NCBI RefSeq assembly: GCF_902859855.1
Contig: NZ_CADIKH010000002.1
Span: 186,001-250,000 of the forward strand
DNA length: 64,000 nucleotides
Source of the DNA: Paraburkholderia humisilvae
GTDB lineage: Bacteria; Pseudomonadota; Gammaproteobacteria; Burkholderiales; Burkholderiaceae
Reading direction: 5' to 3'
The notes beneath the pieces were generated by a model. The model was not told where the DNA came from. It saw nothing but the letters and a program-made list of their open reading frames with translations, and made no database searches. Shown one piece after another: positions 1 through 9,227 of this stretch. Made by a program: the position numbers and the translations under genes. Within the stretch, counting starts at the first letter, position 1. Each line of letters starts with the position of its first letter.

Positions 1-583
1 ACATGTGGTGCCGACGCTCGCGGATGCGTTATCCGGCGTGCAATGGTCGCTCGCGCTGACGGCGCGCGCGCGCGAGTACGGACCGCCGCCGCTCGCGCCG
101 CGCGTTGCGGCCGCGCATGCGCGCGAGCATGCGGCGCACGGCGAGATTGCGCTCGTGTTCGGCAACGAGCGCACAGGGCTGTCGAACGAGGACGTCGAAC
201 GATGCAGCGCGCTTGCGCATATTCCGGCCAATCCGGCCTACAGTTCGCTGAACCTCGCGCAGGCGGTGCAGGTGCTGTCCTATGAACTGCGCATCGCGTA
301 TCAGGACGCGCCGGATGAAGGCGCATCCGCGAGCTCCGCTCCGGTCGCGGGCGCCGTGGGTGCGCGTGCCGCAAGCGATGAAATCGAGCGTATGTTCGTG
401 CATCTCGAGAATGCGCTGATCGCGCTCGAGTTCCTCGATCCGGGCAATCCGAAAAAACTGATGTCGCGGTTGCGGCGGCTCTTCGCGCGCGCGGGACTCG
501 AGCGCGAGGAGGTCAACATCGTGCGCGGTATCGCCAAGCACATCTTGCTGAAAGCCAAAGGCCGGGACAGCGAACATTCGTGA
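1..583 (+). CDS. trmJ: tRNA (cytidine/uridine-2'-O-)-methyltransferase TrmJ, 5' end cut by window edge
   Basis: C-terminal part of a SPOUT-class RNA methyltransferase that 2'-O-methylates position 32 in the tRNA anticodon loop using SAM. The visible part contains the trefoil-knot SAM site: a GNERTGLSNED segment followed by IPANPAYSSLNLAQAVQV, both typical of the TrmH/TrmJ family. The last ~80 residues form the C-terminal extension of TrmJ (HLENALIALEFLDP, then RLRRLFARAGLE). The reading frame is open to the left edge, so the true start lies outside the window and a GTG at position 5 should not be taken as the start. It ends in TGA 288 bp before cysE on the same strand. The family call is secure; TrmJ rather than another SPOUT member rests on the C-terminal extension. 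Confidence 0.88.
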   Translation, partial: HVVPTLADALSGVQWSLALTARAREYGPPPLAPRVAAAHAREHAAHGEIALVFGNERTGLSNEDVERCSALAHIPANPAYSSLNLAQAVQVLSYELRIAYQDAPDEGASASSAPVAGAVGARAASDEIERMFVHLENALIALEFLDPGNPKKLMSRLRRLFARAGLEREEVNIVRGIAKHILLKAKGRDSEHS

Positions 584-633
584 GCGGCCTCGTGCGGCGC
601 AGCCGTCGTGTCGCGCACCACACAAGGGCGCGA

Positions 634-693
634 ATCGTGAGGTTCGGTATCGCCAGATTGCGCATCGCGAGGTTTCGAATCGCGCAGCTTCGA
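634..693. repeat. Degenerate 15-bp tandem repeat, four units, after trmJ
   Basis: Four consecutive 15-base units each begin with ATCG (634, 649, 664, 679); the last two share ATCGCG and TTCGA, and a fifth partial unit begins at 694. The array lies in the trmJ-cysE gap, 50 bp after the trmJ stop. A TACAAT at 757-762 is a possible -10 element for cysE, but no good -35 is visible. Confidence 0.6.
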
Positions 694-870
694 ATCGGGT
701 AAGCCGGTTCGACCTTAGTGGCCGAATGGGCATCGGCAGCCTGGCGCGAATCGACCTACAATCGCCAGAAACGTCATAAGCAAAGCAGCCAGTCCGATAA
801 CGCCGGCTTTCCCGCCGGCCGGACCGGCGGCGCTTTTCTCCTCGACACCATCACGACGGCACCCACTGAC

Positions 871-1665
871 ATGTTCACGAGACTTCGCGAAGATATCGCC
901 ACGATCCGCGAGCGCGATCCCGCTGCCCGCAGCGCATGGGAAGTGCTGACGTGCTATCCGGGCCTGCATGCGCTCGTGCTGCATCGTGTCGCGCATGCGT
1001 GCTGGCGCGCGAAACGTTACTGGCTCGCGCGCGTCGTCTCGCAGATCGGCCGCTTTCTGACCGGCATCGAAATTCACCCGGGCGCGACGGTCGGCCGGCG
1101 CGTGTTCATCGATCATGGAATGGGCGTCGTGATCGGTGAGACGGCCGTGATTGGCGACGACTGCACGATTTACCAGGGCGTGACGCTCGGCGGTACGTCG
1201 CTCACGCGCGGTGCCAAACGGCATCCGACGCTCGAGCGCGGCGTGATCGTCGGCGCCGGCGCAAAGGTGCTGGGCGGCTTTACGGTCGGTGCGGACGCGA
1301 AAATCGGCTCGAACGCAGTCGTGGTGAAACCGGTGCCCGCTGGCGGCACCGCGGTTGGCAACCCGGCGCGTGTGATTGCACCGGCCCGCGCGGCCGGCGG
1401 CTCGCCGAAGCCCGCAGCGGGGCGTCCGGAGTTCTGCGCATACGGCATCACGCCGAACGCGGACGACCCGGTGTCGCTTGCGATTCACGGCCTGATCAAT
1501 CACGCGGCGAACCAGTCGCAGCGCATCGACGAAATCGTTGCCGCGCTCGAGCGGCTCGGCACCAGCCTCGAGGCGCTGCAAGGCGCCGATGCGGCGCTCT
1601 TCGATTTGCGGCGCCTGTCGGCGGCGCTGGAAGGGAAGCTCGAGCCGGGCGCGGAGCCGCACTGA
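871..1665 (+). CDS. cysE: Serine O-acetyltransferase
   Basis: Transfers acetyl from acetyl-CoA to L-serine, giving O-acetylserine for cysteine biosynthesis in the cytoplasm. The 264-residue protein has a short helical N-terminus, then left-handed beta-helix hexapeptide repeats ([31 protein letters not shown]) and the acetyltransferase signature around [13 protein letters not shown]. The catalytic His is in FIDHG. ATG at 871 is preferred because the protein family begins at MFTRLREDI; the frame stays open further upstream to 718, but that stretch resembles no family member. After the hexapeptide domain there is a longer tail (about residue 175 on) with a predicted helical end, usual in betaproteobacterial versions. 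It converges on lpxH. Confidence 0.93.
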   Translation: MFTRLREDIATIRERDPAARSAWEVLTCYPGLHALVLHRVAHACWRAKRYWLARVVSQIGRFLTGIEIHPGATVGRRVFIDHGMGVVIGETAVIGDDCTIYQGVTLGGTSLTRGAKRHPTLERGVIVGAGAKVLGGFTVGADAKIGSNAVVVKPVPAGGTAVGNPARVIAPARAAGGSPKPAAGRPEFCAYGITPNADDPVSLAIHGLINHAANQSQRIDEIVAALERLGTSLEALQGADAALFDLRRLSAALEGKLEPGAEPH

Positions 1666-1734
1666 CGCCGCACGGCGCGGCGCGCATCGAAGCGGCTGCG
1701 TCCGCCGCGCGACGGCGCTAGCCGAGGACAAGCG

Positions 1735-2532
1735 TCAATCGAGCGGCAGCGCGCGAATGCCCTCGGCATCAATCTTCAGATAACCGCCGCGCCGCTCGCC
1801 GTGGTCGAGATCCCAGTCCGGCAGCACCCAGCGCGTGCCGCCCGCTTCGCGATGGCGAGCCGGGCGGTGCGTATGGCCGTGGATGATCATCGCTGTCCCG
1901 GTCTTCTTGAAGAGCGCTGCGATTCCGTCGCGGGTCACGTCGTAGCGCGGCGACACCGGTCGCGATCGGTTCTGCTCGCTCGCGTGCCGCATCCGCTCGG
2001 CGAGCGCCTTGCGCCATCGATATGGCCAGAGCAGAAACAGCCACTGCGCGAAGCGGTTGCGCGCGATGCGGCGAAAGCGCAAATAGCGTCGATCGTCGGT
2101 GCATTGGCCGTCGCCGTGCGCCAGCGCAATCCGCGTGCCGAACGACGTGATCACGAACGGATCAGGCAGCCAGATCGCCCCAGCCGCTTTCATGAAGCGC
2201 TTGCCGAGCAGAAAGTCGCGGTTACCGTGCATCACGTAGAGCGCGATGCCGCGCTCCGACAGCGTGTGCATCAGCGCGGCGATGCGCGCGGGGAAGGGTT
2301 CGGCGAGCATATCGTCGCCGATCCAGTATTCGAACAGGTCGCCCAGAATGAATACGGAATCCGCATGCTCGGCGTTGACGCGGATGAAATGTTCGAACGC
2401 CGCGACCGTGCGCGGCATCGCCTCGGAAAGATGCAGATCCGACAGGAAAAAAAACGGGCGTGCGGCGTGCGGACGTTTGCCCTCTCCAGGCACGCCCGCA
2501 GCGACGCTTCGCAGCGGCGTTTCTTGCAGCAT
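1735..2532 (-). CDS. lpxH: UDP-2,3-diacylglucosamine diphosphatase
   Basis: Calcineurin-like phosphoesterase that hydrolyses UDP-2,3-diacylglucosamine to lipid X and UMP, an early step of lipid A synthesis at the inner membrane face. Metal-binding motifs are all present: SDLHL (Asp32, His34), ILGD (Asp65), HGNRD (102-106), an AHGD and IIHGHTH near the C-terminus. Length 265 aa, slightly longer than the ~240 aa of E. coli LpxH because of an N-terminal extension of about 25 residues. The ATG at 2532 is chosen because an AAGAGA lies upstream; a frame-open ATG at 2598 is less likely. It is the last of four leftward genes (TPR protein, ppiA, ppiB, lpxH). Confidence 0.93.
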   Translation of the reverse strand: MLQETPLRSVAAGVPGEGKRPHAARPFFFLSDLHLSEAMPRTVAAFEHFIRVNAEHADSVFILGDLFEYWIGDDMLAEPFPARIAALMHTLSERGIALYVMHGNRDFLLGKRFMKAAGAIWLPDPFVITSFGTRIALAHGDGQCTDDRRYLRFRRIARNRFAQWLFLLWPYRWRKALAERMRHASEQNRSRPVSPRYDVTRDGIAALFKKTGTAMIIHGHTHRPARHREAGGTRWVLPDWDLDHGERRGGYLKIDAEGIRALPLD

Positions 2533-2629
2533 CGGCGGTGGTTTCTCTTGATGGCTCGTTTTACGATTATGGAATAGCTGCAGCCGCATGGCGGACATCG
2601 GATTCCGGCCGTGGCGGCGGATTGACCGC

Positions 2630-2677
2630 TGGGTTTGCCAATGGGTTTGCCATTGAGTTGACCGACGAGTTGACCAA
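2630..2677. repeat. Degenerate 12-bp tandem repeat, four units, upstream of lpxH
   Basis: Units at 2630, 2642, 2654 and 2666 read TGGGTTTGCCAA, TGGGTTTGCCAT, TGAGTTGACCGA and CGAGTTGACCAA, so the units form two similar pairs. The array is in the 330-bp gap between lpxH and ppiB, which otherwise contains only a second repeat (2765-2820) and no recognisable gene. Confidence 0.6.
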
Positions 2678-2764
2678 CTGGAGGCGCCGCGCCGAAGTGG
2701 CCCATCTCCGGGCGGTTGATCTGCCGCGCCCCGTCTTGCCGCCCGCCCCGCGTGATGTGCCCGA

Positions 2765-2820
2765 CCCGTCGTGCGCCCGCCCCGTTGTGCGCCCGACCCG
2801 TTGTGCGCCCGACCCGTTGC
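2765..2820. repeat. 16-bp tandem repeat, about 3.5 units, upstream of lpxH
   Basis: Units begin at 2765, 2781, 2797 and 2813 (partial). The two central units are identical (CCCGTTGTGCGCCCGA); the first differs at two positions, and a more diverged copy precedes at 2749. It lies 43 bp after the ppiB stop in the direction of leftward transcription. Confidence 0.75.
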
Positions 2821-2862
2821 GGGCGCACCGTCGTTAGCCGCGTGCGTGGCCGGGTCCCGGTG

Positions 2863-3357
2863 TTACTCGACGACGACCGCCTTCTCGATGATCACATCGT
2901 CGACCGGCACGTCCTGATGAAAGCCCTTCGAGCCCGTTTTCACCTTGCGGATGTTCTCGACCACGTCAAGTCCTTCGACGACCTTGCCGAATACCGCATA
3001 GCCCCAGCCTTGCGGAGTCGGCGATGAGTGGTTCAGGAAGTCGTTGTCGTTTACGTTGATGAAGAATTGCGCGGTCGCCGAGTTCGGGTCGTTGGTGCGC
3101 GCCATCGCGATCGAGCCGTTCACGTTCTTCAGGCCATTGTTCGCCTCGTTGTCGATCGGCGCCTGGGTCGGCTTCTGCTTCATGCCGGGTTCGAATCCGC
3201 CGCCCTGAATCATGAAGCCGTCGATCACGCGGTGAAATACCGTATTGTCGTAATGGCCGGCCTTCACGTAGCTGAGGAAGTTCTCGACTGTCTTCGGCGC
3301 CTTGTCGGCGTCCAGTTCGAGCTTGATGACGCCGTGGTTCGTATGCAGTTCAACCAT
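2863..3357 (-). CDS. ppiB: Cytoplasmic peptidyl-prolyl cis-trans isomerase, cyclophilin type
   Basis: Cyclophilin that catalyses proline isomerisation during protein folding. At 164 aa with no signal peptide it is the cytoplasmic PpiB form. Cyclophilin core motifs are visible: [14 protein letters not shown] (catalytic Arg in FHRV), [20 protein letters not shown] and [11 protein letters not shown]. The ATG at 3357 is chosen because AAGGAA sits 7 bp upstream and the family starts at MVELHTNHG; an ATG six codons earlier is less likely. It shares much of its sequence with the next gene upstream, the exported cyclophilin ppiA, so the two are probably an old tandem duplication with separate compartments. 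Confidence 0.94.
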   Translation of the reverse strand: MVELHTNHGVIKLELDADKAPKTVENFLSYVKAGHYDNTVFHRVIDGFMIQGGGFEPGMKQKPTQAPIDNEANNGLKNVNGSIAMARTNDPNSATAQFFINVNDNDFLNHSSPTPQGWGYAVFGKVVEGLDVVENIRKVKTGSKGFHQDVPVDDVIIEKAVVVE

Positions 3358-3523
3358 GATGGGTTCCTTGAGCAAAGCGGGGTGGGTGGAAGGCGCGCGG
3401 CATGCGGTGCAAGCGGCGGTGCAAGCGACTGTCCAGGCGGCCGCGGCGCACGCGCCCAGGGGGTTCCGGTTGGCTTTCCCGTACTTGCCATCAGGATACG
3501 GAAAAGCCCATGTTCTCAGACTA

Positions 3524-4105
3524 CTACTTGCTGACCACGGTCGCCGATTCGATCACGATCGGCTTTTGCGGCACATCGCTCATCGGGCCGCGTGTCGTGG
3601 TCGGCGTGCCTTCGATTTTCTTGACGACGTCCATGCCCGACGTCACTTTGCCGAATACCGCGTAGCCGTTGCCGTCCGGATTCGGATAGTCGAGATTCGC
3701 GTTGTCGACCGTGTTGATAAAGAATTGCGCGGTCGCCGAGTTCGGGTCGCTGGTGCGCGCCATCGCGATTGTGCCGGTCGTGTTCTTCAGGCCATTGCGG
3801 CTCTCGAGCGGAATCGGCGCGCGCGTCGGCTTCTCGGCGAAGCTCGTCGTGTAGCCGCCACCCTGCACCATGAAGCCCGGAATCACGCGATGAAAGATCG
3901 TGCCGTTGTACTGACCGGATTTCACATAGTCGAGGAAATTGGCAACCGTCTTGGGCGCTTTCTCCGGATACAGTTCGACGCGGATGTCGCCGTCCGACGT
4001 CTTGAAGAGGACAGACGGATGCGCGGACTGCGCGGCGGACTGCGCAAACGCGGGTGCGTTCGCAACGAGGGCGGCGCTGCCGAGCGCCAACAACAAGCGT
4101 TTCAT
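3524..4105 (-). CDS. ppiA: Periplasmic peptidyl-prolyl cis-trans isomerase, cyclophilin type
   Basis: Exported cyclophilin of 193 aa. Residues 1-22 form a Sec signal peptide ([15 protein letters not shown], cleavage after AFA). The mature part has the cyclophilin motifs [34 protein letters not shown] and [11 protein letters not shown]. It assists proline isomerisation of periplasmic and outer-membrane proteins. Paralogue of ppiB 166 bp downstream. The gap to the TPR gene upstream is 231 bp and contains short A-rich direct repeats (CACAAAATGCC-like) near 4176-4215 but no convincing terminator, so the genes may be co-transcribed. Confidence 0.93.
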   Translation of the reverse strand: MKRLLLALGSAALVANAPAFAQSAAQSAHPSVLFKTSDGDIRVELYPEKAPKTVANFLDYVKSGQYNGTIFHRVIPGFMVQGGGYTTSFAEKPTRAPIPLESRNGLKNTTGTIAMARTSDPNSATAQFFINTVDNANLDYPNPDGNGYAVFGKVTSGMDVVKKIEGTPTTTRGPMSDVPQKPIVIESATVVSK

Positions 4106-4336
4106 GGAGTTCCTCGGTTAAGGGATGAAGACGACGGGACATGCGCCGCGGCGTGGGCCGCCGGCGCGCTGCATGATGACGCAAAATGCGGCGACACAAA
4201 ATGCCGCGCCGACACAACATACCGCGAGGCGCCGTCCGTGCGGCCGGACATCGTCAGGCGACGCGGTGCAATTGCGCGCACGGCCACGCTCCGACGGACG
4301 GCTTGCGGGACAACAACACCGCGCACCGCTCATCGC

Positions 4337-5149
4337 TCATCGCGACGGCGCAACGTACGGCGGAATCGCCAGCGATCCGTTCGGGCCGCCGAACTGGAAC
4401 GCCGGCGTCTCGGTGATGTTCGACGTGGCGCGCGTGGTGTTGTCGGTCACCGGCTCGCTCGCGCGCGCCGGCTTTGCCGCGGTCTTCGGCGGCGCCACGA
4501 TTTTCTCGAGGTCGGCGAGGCGCTGCTGCGTCGTTGCGCTCGCGGCGCCGAGACTCTGTGCGCGGCGATACGCCTGATCAGCCATGCGCAGATACAGGTC
4601 GCCGAGATTCTCGAACGCGAGACCGTAGCCGGGGTTTGCTTTCGTCGCGGTTTCAAGTGCGACACGCGCTTCGCCATAACGGCCCTGCTTCGCAAGCAGC
4701 GCCGCAAGATTGTTGTACGGCTCGGGTAATTCGGGGTACGCCTGGGTCAATTCGGTAAACGCGGCGATCGCATCGTCGGTGCGACCCATGCGCGCGAGCA
4801 CCGTCGCGCGCTTGAACCTGGCTTGCGCGTCGCGCGGATTTTGTGCGATGCGTGCATCGAGTTCCGTCAGCGCCGCGTTCCAGTTCTTTTGGGCGATCGA
4901 GGTATCCGCATCCGGGGTCGCGTCGCGAATCGCGGGAGCGTGAGAGATGACATTGCTTTTCTGCGCGAAAGCGGGCGCGCTGGGCAGCATCAGCAGCGCG
5001 AGGCCGCACAGTGTCACGCCAAAAGTGGCCACCGCGGTGGCGGCCGCGCTGACCCTTGTCGTGACACGCGGCGTCGCGCTGCGCGGGGCGAGCGACGCCG
5101 GCGCCGCAATGTGCGCGGCGCCTCGTGCGCGGCCGCTGGAAGATTTCAT
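4337..5149 (-). CDS. Exported tetratricopeptide-repeat protein
   Basis: 270-aa protein with an Ala/Arg-rich N-terminus, a hydrophobic segment at about residues 40-60 ending in APAFAQ (probable signal peptide), and then TPR-like helices: NWNAALTELDARIAQNPRDA, RFKRATVLARMGRTDDAIA, PEPYNNLAALLAKQGRYGEA and GLAFENLGDLYLRMADQAY. A low-complexity C-terminal tail (TAAKPARASEPVTDN) follows. Related proteins in Burkholderiales sit beside cysS and ppiA; they are annotated only as TPR proteins. It probably acts in the periplasm as a protein-interaction scaffold, but no partner can be named. ATG 5149 is preferred over the open frame to 5233 because the latter adds no conserved sequence. Confidence 0.8.
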   Translation of the reverse strand: MKSSSGRARGAAHIAAPASLAPRSATPRVTTRVSAAATAVATFGVTLCGLALLMLPSAPAFAQKSNVISHAPAIRDATPDADTSIAQKNWNAALTELDARIAQNPRDAQARFKRATVLARMGRTDDAIAAFTELTQAYPELPEPYNNLAALLAKQGRYGEARVALETATKANPGYGLAFENLGDLYLRMADQAYRRAQSLGAASATTQQRLADLEKIVAPPKTAAKPARASEPVTDNTTRATSNITETPAFQFGGPNGSLAIPPYVAPSR

Positions 5150-5290
5150 AGGGAGAGGTCTGGGTGTTATACTCCGACGCATTCTAACAAAAGGTCTGCG
5201 CGTTCCGTCGAACCTCAGACTGTCTTTCGCCACTCGTGGTCGTCTCCGCTTTGCCGGCAGTGTGATCGCCGCACCCGGTGCGCGATCGGT

Positions 5291-5319
5291 TTCCGATAAG
5301 TTTGCGTTGGGCTTATATT
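5291..5319 (+). promoter_or_regulatory. Possible cysS promoter
   Basis: TTCCGA (5291-5296), 17-bp spacer, TATATT (5314-5319). It would give a leader of about 180 nt before the cysS ATG at 5505. The 355-bp gap 5150-5504 separates divergent TPR and cysS genes; on the minus strand a TATAAC (5173-5168 region) could serve the TPR gene. Confidence 0.4.
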
Positions 5320-5339
5320 GAGTCTCACGACTGCTTTAT

Positions 5340-5369
5340 CGGGTCTTCGCGGGTCTCCGCGGGTCTTCG
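5340..5369. repeat. 10-bp tandem repeat, three units, in cysS leader
   Basis: CGGGTCTTCG (5340), CGGGTCTCCG (5350) and CGGGTCTTCG (5360): three 10-bp units with one mismatch, lying between the possible promoter and the cysS start. Confidence 0.7.
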
Positions 5370-5504
5370 ATCACACCACCGAACATGTCGTCGCACCGTG
5401 CGTCCGTTATCGTCACATGCAAGTGTCGCATGGGGAATACGTCGCACCAGGACGCGGCATGAACGGGCACAACGCGGATCTCTTTCGGCCACGCATCGTT
5501 CTCT

Positions 5505-6902
5505 ATGGAATCACTGCGCATCTACAACACGCTCGCGCGTGACAAGCAAAGTTTCGTGCCACTGCAGGACGGCGTGGTGCGCATGTACGTGTGCGGGATG
5601 ACCGTGTACGACTACTGTCACATCGGCCATGCGCGCGTGATGGTGGTGTTCGACATCGTGCAGCGCTGGTTGCGTGTGCTCGGTTACAACGTAACGTACG
5701 TGCGTAACATTACCGATATCGACGACAAGATCATCCGCCGTGCAGTCGAGAACGGCGAAACGATCAAGTCGCTGACCGATCGGTTCATTCAGGCGATGCA
5801 CGAAGACGCGGATGCGCTCGGCGTCGAGCGTCCGGATCTCGAACCGCGCGCGACCGCGTTCATTCCGCAGATGCTCGCGATGATCGACAGGCTCGAAGCG
5901 AACGGCTTCGCGTATCAGGCGGCCGACGGCGACGTCAACTACGCGGTGCGCAAGTTCGCGGACTACGGCAAGCTGTCGGGCAAGTCGCTCGAAGATTTGC
6001 GCGCGGGCGAGCGCGTCGCCGCGAACGACGCAAAGCAGGACCCGCTCGACTTCGTGCTGTGGAAGCAATCGAAGGCCGACGAGCCCGCCGATACCGGCTG
6101 GGAATCGAAGTATGGGCGTGGCCGTCCCGGATGGCACATCGAATGCTCGGCGATGGGCTGCACGCTACTGGGCGAGCACTTCGACATTCACGGCGGCGGC
6201 CAGGACCTGCAGTTTCCGCACCATGAGAACGAGATTGCGCAGAGCGAAGCCGCGACGGGGCAAACGTTTGTCAACTACTGGATGCACAACGGCTATGTGC
6301 AGATCGACAATGAGAAGATGTCGAAATCGCTCGGCAACTTCTTCACGATCCGCGAGGTGCTCGCGCAATACGACGCCGAAGTTGTGCGCTTTTTCATCGC
6401 GCGTGCACACTACCGCTCGCCGCTCAACTATAGTGATGCGCACCTCGACGATGCACGCAATGCGCTGACGCGTCTTTACACCGCGTTGAAGGACGTGAAT
6501 GCCGACAGTGCGCCGCTCGATTGGAACGAAGCGTACGCGCAGCGCTTTCACGATGCGATGAACGACGACTTCAATACGCCCGTGGCGGTTGCGGTGTTGT
6601 TCGAACTGGCTAGCGAAGTGAATCGTACGCGCGATGCAGCATTAGCACGGCAATTGCGTGGGCTCGCACAGGTAGTCGGTTTCCTTCGCCGCGAGCCGCG
6701 CGTGTTCCTGCAGGAAGCGGCGGGTAGTATGAAAGAGGGTGGGCTCGAGGCGGCGCAGATCGAGGCGAAGATCGCCGCGCGCGTCGCCGCGAAGCAAGCA
6801 AAAAATTATGCCGAGGCAGACCGGATTCGCGCAGAGTTGCTCGAAGCCGGGGTTGCACTTGAAGACAAACCCGGCGGATTGACCGAGTGGCGGCGCGTTT
6901 GA
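5505..6902 (+). CDS. cysS: Cysteinyl-tRNA synthetase
   Basis: Class I aminoacyl-tRNA synthetase that charges tRNA-Cys. The 465-aa protein has the HIGH motif (His39-His42, in DYCHIGHAR), the KMSKS motif in [10 protein letters not shown], and the zinc-binding residues expected of CysRS (Cys30 in YVCGMTVYD, the Cys in WHIECSAM, and the His in FPHHENE). A C-terminal DALR-like helical region ends in a GLTEWRRV tail. Length and order match the family. ATG at 5505 follows a divergent intergenic region with the TPR gene; the next gene on the same strand is a DNA glycosylase 47 bp downstream. Confidence 0.96.
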   Translation: MESLRIYNTLARDKQSFVPLQDGVVRMYVCGMTVYDYCHIGHARVMVVFDIVQRWLRVLGYNVTYVRNITDIDDKIIRRAVENGETIKSLTDRFIQAMHEDADALGVERPDLEPRATAFIPQMLAMIDRLEANGFAYQAADGDVNYAVRKFADYGKLSGKSLEDLRAGERVAANDAKQDPLDFVLWKQSKADEPADTGWESKYGRGRPGWHIECSAMGCTLLGEHFDIHGGGQDLQFPHHENEIAQSEAATGQTFVNYWMHNGYVQIDNEKMSKSLGNFFTIREVLAQYDAEVVRFFIARAHYRSPLNYSDAHLDDARNALTRLYTALKDVNADSAPLDWNEAYAQRFHDAMNDDFNTPVAVAVLFELASEVNRTRDAALARQLRGLAQVVGFLRREPRVFLQEAAGSMKEGGLEAAQIEAKIAARVAAKQAKNYAEADRIRAELLEAGVALEDKPGGLTEWRRV

Positions 6903-6949
6903 ACGCACCTCGTCTTTTCCACTGATCGATTCGCCAGGCAGGAGGCAGG

Positions 6950-7981
6950 ATGGCAACGGCCACGAAGACGCCGGCTAAACGTGCCGCGTCTCAAACCAGA
7001 ACGGCATCTGCAGTCAAACGGGCTCGCGCGGATAGCGCGGCGAAGGGCGCGGCAAAAGGTGCAGGCAAGTCGGCATGGGCATCCGTCAAGGGTGGCGCGC
7101 AAACAGCGGCGCGCAAAACGGCTGCGAAACGTGTATTGAACGGCGCGGCTGAAGCGGCGCCGGTGAAGGCGTCGCGCTCGCGCGCCGTGAAAGGCCACAG
7201 CGGCCACAGCGGCAACGGCGAGTTGCCCGCGGAACTCACCGGCGGCGAGCAGGCGTTCGAAGCCGATACGCTGCGCGACGGCGAGGTCGTGCGCAAGTCG
7301 CGTGCGTCGGTCGATACCGAAGTGGCGGTGCCGGTGCAGATCAGCGGACTCGCGCCGGAAGTCACGCGGCCCGCGTATTGGGACAAGGCATGCGCGGATC
7401 TCGTCAAACGAGATCGCATCCTGAAGAAACTGATTCCGAAGTTCGGCCCGGTGCATCTGTTGAGCCGCGGCGACTCGTTCGTCACGCTCGCGCGCTCGGT
7501 GGTCGGTCAGCAGATTTCCGTTGCGACCGCGCAGGCGGTGTGGGAGCGCATCGAGAGCGCATGCCCGAAGCTGGTGCCGCAGCAGATCATCAAGCTCGGC
7601 GCGGCAAAGCTGATCGCGTGCGGGCTGTCGAAGCGCAAGACCGAGTACATTCTCGATCTCGCGCAACACTTTGTGTCGGGTGCGTTGCACATCGGCAAGT
7701 GGGCGTCGATGGACGACGAGGCGGTGATCGCGGAGCTCACGCAGATTCGCGGCATCGGCCGGTGGACGGCCGAGATGTTCCTGATCTTCAACCTGTCGCG
7801 TCCCGATGTGCTTCCGCTTGACGACCTCGGTCTGATTCGCGCGATCAGCGTGAATTACTTTAGCGGCGAGCCGGTCACGCGTAGCGAAGCGCGTGAAGTC
7901 GCCGCGAACTGGGAGCCGTGGCGGACTGTCGCGACGTGGTACATGTGGCGTAGTCTCGATCCGCTGGCGGCGGAAGAATAG
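6950..7981 (+). CDS. AlkA-type DNA-3-methyladenine glycosylase with basic N-terminal tail
   Basis: Base-excision repair enzyme of the helix-hairpin-helix (HhH-GPD) superfamily, removing alkylated purines. The catalytic domain covers about residues 140-343: AQAVWERIESACP, then the HhH hairpin in QIRGIGRWTAEMFLIF and the catalytic Asp in VLPLDDLGLIRA. The first ~90 residues are a low-complexity Ala/Lys/Arg tail (KTPAKRAASQ, AAKGAAKGAGKSA) resembling histone H1-like tails; this may give nonspecific DNA affinity. A GGAGG Shine-Dalgarno lies 5-6 bp before the ATG. Position between cysS and accA is conserved in Burkholderia. The exact substrate range is not readable from sequence. Confidence 0.85.
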   Translation: MATATKTPAKRAASQTRTASAVKRARADSAAKGAAKGAGKSAWASVKGGAQTAARKTAAKRVLNGAAEAAPVKASRSRAVKGHSGHSGNGELPAELTGGEQAFEADTLRDGEVVRKSRASVDTEVAVPVQISGLAPEVTRPAYWDKACADLVKRDRILKKLIPKFGPVHLLSRGDSFVTLARSVVGQQISVATAQAVWERIESACPKLVPQQIIKLGAAKLIACGLSKRKTEYILDLAQHFVSGALHIGKWASMDDEAVIAELTQIRGIGRWTAEMFLIFNLSRPDVLPLDDLGLIRAISVNYFSGEPVTRSEAREVAANWEPWRTVATWYMWRSLDPLAAEE

Positions 7982-8089
7982 CGGTGCAGTCGAGCGGAGC
8001 GGAGCCCCACGCGCGCGTACCGTGCGCGCGACCGCGCCGCAGGTTCCGCGGAAGGCCGCTACAAGCGGGTTTCAGCGGGTGCTATCAAA

Positions 8090-8144
8090 TATTGAATTTC
8101 AATAGTTTTGGGATGGTTTTGACAGCGGCGGGCGCGGTTAGAAT
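8090..8144 (+). promoter_or_regulatory. accA promoter region with inverted repeat
   Basis: A perfect 7-bp inverted repeat, TATTGAA-T-TTCAATA (8090-8104), lies just upstream of TTGACA (8119-8124) and TAGAAT (8139-8144). The -35/-10 spacer is only 14 bp, so an operator or activator site next to a weak promoter is plausible. The -10 is 35 bp before the accA start. Confidence 0.45.
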
Positions 8145-8178
8145 ACGCGCTGCCGGTAAGTCGAAGGATTAAAAACCA

Positions 8179-9150
8179 ATGAAGACCACCTTTCTGGATT
8201 TCGAGCAGCCTATCGCCGAACTCGAAGCGAAAATTGAAGAATTGCGCTTCGTGCAGGACGATTCGGCCGTCGATATTTCGGAAGAGATCGAGCGGCTGTC
8301 GAAAAAGAGCCAGCAGCTCACGAAGGATCTTTATGCGAACCTGTCGCCGTGGCAGGTTTCGCAAATTGCGCGTCATCCGCAGCGCCCGTATACGCTCGAT
8401 TACGTCAACGAGCTGTTCACCGATTTTCACGAACTGCATGGCGACCGCTCGTATGCGGACGATCTGTCGATCGTCGGCGGCCTCGCGCGTTTCAACGGCC
8501 AGCCGTGCATGGTGATCGGTCATCAGAAAGGGCGCGACACGAAAGAGCGCGCGCTGCGCAATTTCGGCATGCCGCGCCCTGAGGGCTACCGGAAGGCTGA
8601 GCGCCTGATGCGTCTCGCAGAAAAATTTGCGTTGCCGCTTTTCACATTTATCGACACGCCGGGCGCATATCCCGGCATCGGCGCGGAAGAGCGCGGGCAG
8701 TCGGAAGCGATCGGCCGCAATCTGTACGTGATGGCCGAGCTGAAAACGCCGGTCGTTTCGACCATCATCGGTGAAGGCGGTTCGGGCGGCGCGCTCGCGA
8801 TCGCGGTTGGCGACAGCGTGCTGATGCTGCAGTTCTCGACGTACTCGGTGATTTCGCCGGAGGGTTGCGCGTCGATTCTGTGGAAGAGCGCCGCGAAAGC
8901 GCCGGAAGCTGCCGAAGCGCTGGGTTTGACCGCGCATCGTTTGAAGGCGCTCGGTTTGATCGACAAGATTGTCAACGAACCGCTGGGTGGCGCGCATCGT
9001 GATCCGAAGGGGATGGCTGCGCTCCTGCGTCGCGCGCTGGCCGACTCGCTTCGCCAGTTCCAGGGCATGAGCGTCAATGACCTGCGCCAGCGCCGTTTCG
9101 ACCGGCTGATGGCATACGGCAAATTCAAGGAAACGACACCGGGCGCATGA
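8179..9150 (+). CDS. accA: Acetyl-CoA carboxylase carboxyltransferase subunit alpha
   Basis: Alpha subunit of the carboxyltransferase that moves CO2 from carboxybiotin to acetyl-CoA, giving malonyl-CoA for fatty acid synthesis; works with AccD, encoded elsewhere. The 323-aa protein matches AccA throughout: [19 protein letters not shown] at the N-terminus, [19 protein letters not shown] and [16 protein letters not shown] (oxyanion-hole glycines), and [13 protein letters not shown]. An upstream inverted repeat may provide regulation. tilS follows 77 bp downstream on the same strand. Confidence 0.97.
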   Translation: MKTTFLDFEQPIAELEAKIEELRFVQDDSAVDISEEIERLSKKSQQLTKDLYANLSPWQVSQIARHPQRPYTLDYVNELFTDFHELHGDRSYADDLSIVGGLARFNGQPCMVIGHQKGRDTKERALRNFGMPRPEGYRKAERLMRLAEKFALPLFTFIDTPGAYPGIGAEERGQSEAIGRNLYVMAELKTPVVSTIIGEGGSGGALAIAVGDSVLMLQFSTYSVISPEGCASILWKSAAKAPEAAEALGLTAHRLKALGLIDKIVNEPLGGAHRDPKGMAALLRRALADSLRQFQGMSVNDLRQRRFDRLMAYGKFKETTPGA

Positions 9151-9227
9151 TCCGGCACGTGCGTGTCACGCGCCGCTTGATGCACCTTTCTGTGCACTCG
9201 TCGCGCTGACTCGCTTCACCACTCGTC

